Positions 59,746 through 64,000 of a stretch of 64,000 nucleotides of DNA are shown in pieces. The notes beneath the pieces were generated by a model. The model did not search any database, had not been told where the DNA came from, and saw only the letters and a list, made by a program, of their open reading frames with translations. Within the stretch, counting starts at the first letter, position 1, and the number at the start of each line of letters is the position of its first letter. Origin of the DNA: Mesostigma viride (lineage: Eukaryota; Streptophyta; Mesostigmatophyceae; Mesostigmatales; Mesostigmataceae); NCBI GenBank assembly GCA_009746045.1, contig RPFO01000197.1, positions 62,001 to 126,000 of the forward strand, written 5' to 3'. Both the position numbers and the translations under genes were made by a program.

Positions 59746-60963
59746 TCAGCAGTCGTCGTCGTCGTCATCGTCATCGGCAAGGATGAGCGCTCGCTTCCGA
59801 CGCCGGGAGGCGCCTGCGTTGTTGTTCTCCGCCACAACGTCGCTGGGTGGAACCATCTCGCGCAATCGAGCCTCGGCCAGGGTGATATCCGGCGCTTGCA
59901 ACGCAGGGACGACCACACCGGGGCACCCGCAGATCTGTGCCTCCAGCTCGTGGAGAGGCACGCAAGAAACCGCGTCCTCCTCCCAACGGGCACCCCAGTA
60001 CATGGCTACCATGTCGTTTTGCGTGTCGACAACAGCGACACGACCATGGTACCTGCCGTCCCGGCTTTCGGTGCGACCGTCCGCGGATGTCACACGCTCC
60101 GACGCCCAATGACACACGACTTGCCCTACGAGGTTGCGGCTGCCACTCTTGACCTGCAGCGTTACGCCTTCCCAGCATGCCTTCGCCATGCCGACGATGC
60201 CCTTCGAGCATTCAGCATCTTGCCACTTCACGACCGGGTGTTCCGCGTCATAGGGCACCTCCTTCAGCGCCTTTAGGCACTCCTTGGTGAGCTTTTCGTT
60301 CGCACCCAAGGAGACTCCATGGGGCGGCTGACCTCGCTTGCCCACCACTTGTGTCAAGACGAGGTCTGAGGCGGTGATGATCACCGTGTGCGCCGCAGTG
60401 GTTGGCGGATGGGGCCATTGCGCAATGTCTGTATTCCACGGGTGCCACGTGTCATGCAAATGCTTAGCGCGGTATACAAAGAGCTCAATAGAAGGTTGGC
60501 CGCCATCCTCCTTCGCAACCACCTCCTTGATGATGCCAACGAGGACTGGAGTCCACGTGAGCTTCGAGTTGCAGAGAATACCAGCTGAAGGGTGCCAGTA
60601 TAGAACAGCGGAGCCTTTCTCAACGCCTTGCATGCGCTTCAAGTAAGCGACCTTGGCTGCCATGGCCCTGTCTTCTGCCGCCCATTCCTGCTGTGTGTGG
60701 CCATCATGACGAACTCGGTCTACCAGCGGGGTGACGCGCACCGCCTCTGCGTCGACCAACGCCATGAAGTGCTCTTCTTGCGTCGGTGGTGGTTCAGGCG
60801 CTGCATCGTGCTCACGCAGGGCGGAGATGTCCGCGCGAGATGGCCACGGCAAAGGGCGCCACTCCTCAGGCACCTCCTCAGGGGCATGTGGGACTTGACT
60901 TGCGAAAAAAGGCCTTGTTTGGCTTGATGGTGTCGGGCGGAAAGTACCACTGCCAGATGCCAT
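59746..60963 (-). CDS. Hypothetical transposon-borne protein, C-terminal part (copy 2)
   Basis: The 405-codon frame has the same translation as 48310-49527, including the terminal eight Asp. Survival of both open frames in two separate copies is mild evidence that the protein is real. It overlaps the upstream frame by 86 nt in a different phase. Function unknown. Confidence 0.5.
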   Translation of the reverse strand: MASGSGTFRPTPSSQTRPFFASQVPHAPEEVPEEWRPLPWPSRADISALREHDAAPEPPPTQEEHFMALVDAEAVRVTPLVDRVRHDGHTQQEWAAEDRAMAAKVAYLKRMQGVEKGSAVLYWHPSAGILCNSKLTWTPVLVGIIKEVVAKEDGGQPSIELFVYRAKHLHDTWHPWNTDIAQWPHPPTTAAHTVIITASDLVLTQVVGKRGQPPHGVSLGANEKLTKECLKALKEVPYDAEHPVVKWQDAECSKGIVGMAKACWEGVTLQVKSGSRNLVGQVVCHWASERVTSADGRTESRDGRYHGRVAVVDTQNDMVAMYWGARWEEDAVSCVPLHELEAQICGCPGVVVPALQAPDITLAEARLREMVPPSDVVAENNNAGASRRRKRALILADDDDDDDDC

Positions 60964-62254
60964 GGGGCAACTTCTCGACCCTTGTTTTGATCGACTCCAG
61001 CTCCTTCCCCAGAAACTCCATGTTCAATGGTGCGAAGGCTGGGGTGTCCTGCAACATCGGAATGCGGTCTGGATCCACAAGTCGGACGCCAAACAGCGGC
61101 CGCCCCTCCGCATCAAACCTGTATGGCTGTGTCATCGCCTTCCCGCACCGTGGCGCGCCTTCCTGTCGAGTCCCCGCGGGCTGCCACGGCGTCTTTTGGG
61201 ACTCCGTGGTCCGGTAGGACAACCAGGTCTCTGTGTTGCCCTGTACCTGGAAGAAGACGGCGTGGTGCACCTTCATTGAGCGACCGCGTTTTTCAGGCAC
61301 CGGCTGTGCCGCTCCGCCGCTCCGCCGCTCCGCCGCCCGCCGGCTGCGCCGCCGGCCCGCCGCGCGCCGGCTGCCCCGCCCCGTAGCCCGTCGACAGGCT
61401 GCCCCGCCCCGCCGCATGCCAGCTGCGCCGGCCCGCCGCCCACGCGCGCCGGCAGCGCCGTTGGCCCCCCGCGCGCCGACGGCCCTGCCCCGCCGCCCGT
61501 TGACAGCCCCGCCCCGCCGCATGCCAGCTGCGCCGGCCCGCCGCCCATGCGCGCCGGCAGCGCCGCTGGCCCCCCGCGCGCCGACGGCCCTGCCCCGCCG
61601 CCCGTCGACTGCCCCGCCCCGCCGCCCGTCGACAGCCCTGCCCCGCCGCATGCAGGCTGCGCCGCCGCTGCCACCTCGCTGCGCGCTGGCTGCGCCACCT
61701 CGCCGCCCGCCGACGGCGCCGCCCCGCCGCGCACCGGCTGCCCCGCCCCGCCGCCTGTCGACTGCCCCGCCCCGCCGCATGCCAGCTGCGCCGGCCCGCC
61801 GCCCACGCGCGCCGGCAGCGCCGCTGGCCCCCCGCGCGCTGACGGCCCTGCCCCGCCGCCCGTCGACTGCCCCGCCCCGCCGCCCGTCGACAGCCCCGAC
61901 CCACCGCATGCCAGGTGCGCCGGCCCGCCGCCCGCGCGCGCCGGCAGCGCCGCTGGCCCCCCGCGCGCCGACGGCCCTGCCCCGCCGCCCGTCAACAGCC
62001 CTGCCCCGACGCCCGTCGACAGCCCCGCCCCGCCGCATGCCAGCTGCGCCGGCCCGCTGCCCACGCGCGCCGGCAGCGCCGCTGGCCCTGCCCCGCCGCC
62101 CGTCGACTGCCCCGCCCCGCCGCCCGTCGACAGCCCTGCCCCGCCGCATGCCAGGTGCGCCGGCCCGCCGCCCGCGCGCACCGGCAGCGCCGCTGGCCCC
62201 CCGCGCGCCGACGGCCCTGCCCCGCCGCCCGTCGACAGCCCCGCCCCGCCGCAT
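60878..62254 (-). CDS. Hypothetical transposon-borne protein, N-terminal part with 35-residue repeats (copy 2, continuous)
   Basis: 458 codons: about 320 residues of Gly/Arg/Ala repeats (unit about 35 residues), then about 135 non-repetitive residues ending FFRKSSPTCP where the phase changes to the downstream frame. Here the repeat domain is one uninterrupted frame, unlike copy 1. The C-run at about 61569 has six C. Start uncertain; other ATGs upstream lie at 62289 and 62336 in other phases. Confidence 0.42.
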   Translation of the reverse strand: MRRGGAVDGRRGRAVGARGASGAAGARGRRAGAPGMRRGRAVDGRRGGAVDGRRGRASGAAGARGQRAGAAGMRRGGAVDGRRGRAVDGRRGRAVGARGASGAAGARGRRAGAPGMRWVGAVDGRRGGAVDGRRGRAVSARGASGAAGARGRRAGAAGMRRGGAVDRRRGGAAGARRGGAVGGRRGGAASAQRGGSGGAACMRRGRAVDGRRGGAVDGRRGRAVGARGASGAAGAHGRRAGAAGMRRGGAVNGRRGRAVGARGANGAAGARGRRAGAAGMRRGGAACRRATGRGSRRAAGRRRSRRAAERRSGGAAQPVPEKRGRSMKVHHAVFFQVQGNTETWLSYRTTESQKTPWQPAGTRQEGAPRCGKAMTQPYRFDAEGRPLFGVRLVDPDRIPMLQDTPAFAPLNMEFLGKELESIKTRVEKLPHGIWQWYFPPDTIKPNKAFFRKSSPTCP

Positions 62255-62287
62255 GCCAGCTGCGCCGGCCGGCCGCCCATGCGCGCC
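61301..62287. repeat. GC-rich minisatellite of copy 2
   Basis: Same 105-bp/21-bp structure as 49865-50850, one base longer. Confidence 0.8.
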
Positions 62288-62316
62288 ATGCGCTTCGCAG
62301 GTCCATTGGGATCATG

Positions 62317-63393
62317 AGGCCTGCGCAGAATCTCACCTCGGAGGCCCGTGCTACTTCTAGTAAGATGCTTGCATTTTCAATGCGTCACCTATATGCAGGC
62401 ATAGAGGGTGGTACATGGCGCTAGACTCATCAAGGGATAGGAGCCATGCCCTCAGCAATTACTCACCTCCTGGCCCTTGCTGTTGCGGTCTCGGATGAAG
62501 ATGATGGTCTACACGCCGCCGCATGCAAACAAGGAATGAGAGACAAAGCCGTGCGAGGCCAATATGGGCACAGTGAGAGAAACAAGTCGACGCGAACCTA
62601 CATCACGAGTGTCAGCGAAGGGGACCCATGGGAGAAGTCTCCCTCCCATGGTATCATTCACGGACACACGCAGCGGCCATGGGAACAGCCAAAACAGCAG
62701 GTTCACACACGCAAGGGCAACGACCTGCAGTGCCTGACCAGCATGTCGGTCAGTTGTGATTGGCAAGGCAGAGCCACACACACCAGGTACACGCTGCATG
62801 GGCAGGGAAGACGCTCTTACATGAGAAAAAGCGAGGAAACGTGCGCGAGAAGGATATTAAGAGCGATCCGCGCTAGAAGGATGCTACAATAGCATCATAT
62901 ATTCAAGAATTAGCAAAGAAAGATGTAGAAAAGAGACAAAAGAAAGAAATACGAGAGAAAGCAAAGACAGGGAGCTGCCAAACAGGGCAGACAAAAGGTT
63001 ACGAGCGGCAAGAGTTGTGAACGCTGCACTTGATTGCTTTCTCTGACTTGTCAACTGCGAAGAGTGACTGACTTACCTCTCTGGAAATGGTATGCTCAGC
63101 ATCCCATGGTAATGAAATGGTGAGCTATGCTGTCAGACATGCCTATATAACATAGCTACCCTAGGGTCCTAATACAAAACTAGAAATCAAACCATACCGT
63201 GAGTTTCCCGGCTCGCACGGCCTCCTCCCTTTGTGCCGACGCCTGCAAACACAACGGGCCGTGGAGGAGGGTGGAAAGGTGGGCAAGTGTGGAGGAGTTT
63301 GGGGGGGACCGGGTTGAGCAGCGGTGGGGGAAAGATGTGCCGGTCATGATGTTGTCAACTACAGCTGTTGTATCGTGATTCACCTTCAATAAG
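62317..63393. other. Transposon copy 2 interior without a supported gene
   Basis: Duplicate of 50880-51956, including the purine-rich stretch. Confidence 0.5.
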
Positions 63394-63702
63394 TCTACTG
63401 TTCTACATCCGGTGGTGGATGGACACAAGCAATAAAGGCCCCGCCCACAACTCAGATTTCTTTAGAAAATCTACTGATCTACATTCGATGGCGCCTTCAC
63501 AGAAGCAGGAAACTCCGCCCACCGGTCAAATGTGACGCCCAACAAAGCCCCAACTTATTTCTTCAAGAAGTATACTGTTTTACATCCGGTAGTGCTTGGA
63601 CAGAAGCAATATATAATAATATAAAGCCCGCCCACAAATCGGATTTCTTTACGAAAAACCTGTTTTACATTCGATGGGGTCTTGACAGATTCAAGCAGCA
63701 AT
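63394..63702. repeat. Imperfect direct repeat of about 176 bp (copy 2)
   Basis: Duplicate of 51957-52265. Confidence 0.62.
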
Positions 63703-63776
63703 ACTCGTTTCTACCTGCGTGCGACTGCAGCGGCCGAGTGCTGCAACTTGCCTTCACGTCCCAGTCTTCACGTGTC

Positions 63777-64000
63777 AGTCCTGGTCTTCACGTCTTCACG
63801 TCTTCACGTCTTCACGTCTTCACGTCTTCACGTCTTCACGTCTTCACGACTTCACCTGAACTTGCGGCGTATCGTATCTTTGATACCTTGCATGCACGTC
63901 TTCACGTCTTCACGTCTTCACCGCGTCTTCACCTGTCTTCACCACGTCTTCACGTCTTCGCGTCTTCACGTCTTCACGGCTTCACCTGAACACCTGAACT
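63777..64000. repeat. Octamer minisatellite TCTTCACG of copy 2 (cut by the window)
   Basis: Duplicate of the start of 52340-53560. Confidence 0.85.

Larger units (their letters stand above)
58445..64000. mobile_element. 10-kb terminal-inverted-repeat DNA transposon, copy 2 (left part; runs off the right edge)
   Basis: The left terminal repeat GGTGGTTTTACCGGATTAGG at 58445 and all following sequence match copy 1, with offsets of 12,426 bp before and 11,436 bp after the LINE insertion site, and 11,437 bp after a one-base C-run difference. Left flank GATAG is the predicted target duplication. The right end is outside the window. Confidence 0.87.

Overview
The window is eukaryotic repeat DNA with no recognisable single-copy host gene. 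Long CpG-rich simple repeats, in-frame poly-Asn and poly-Gln tracts, a Ty1/copia-type LTR retrotransposon, a miniature LTR element primed by initiator-Met tRNA, and a run of the heptamer TGTAGGG (one base from the plant-type telomere heptamer TTTAGGG) would fit a microalga of the green lineage or a relative. That placement is inference only.

The backbone is a satellite of 40-bp units. It fills 9655-14884, 16892-23366, 25237-31763, 33771-46018 and 56141-57345, about 31.7 kb or roughly 790 units. Forty is not a multiple of three and the unit has no stop codon in any frame, so the array yields huge meaningless open frames on both strands. Everything else up to 57.3 kb has been inserted into this satellite, and each insertion that can be checked has a 5-bp target duplication.

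Layout. 1-1704: 5' end of a minus-strand copia-type element with its LTR (455 bp). 1705-9654: a plus-strand copy of the same family with gag, integrase, protease, RT and RNase H, ending in its 3' LTR at the satellite edge. The left copy appears to have inserted into the gag of the right copy. 14885-16891 and 31764-33770: two copies of one 2,007-bp TRIM-like element, brought about by a tandem duplication of about 16.6-16.9 kb of satellite. 23367-25236: a 1,870-bp foldback cluster of 206-bp perfect palindromes and 132-bp tRNA-like spacers, absent from the matching site at about 40243. 46019-56140: a 10.1-kb terminal-inverted-repeat DNA transposon with GCCAG duplications and no transposase I can recognise. 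It carries a minus-strand gene of unknown function, several minisatellites and an inserted LINE fragment (46549-47528). 57346-58444: flanking sequence with a microsatellite, a truncated tRNA-Ser-like gene and a 153-bp tandem repeat. 58445-64000: a second copy of the 10-kb transposon, without the LINE and cut by the window edge.

The filled and empty sites give an order of events. The TRIM inserted before the 17-kb duplication and the foldback cluster after it. The LINE fragment entered only one of the two large transposon copies. High identity between duplicates means either recent events or partial assembly duplication; long reads would decide.
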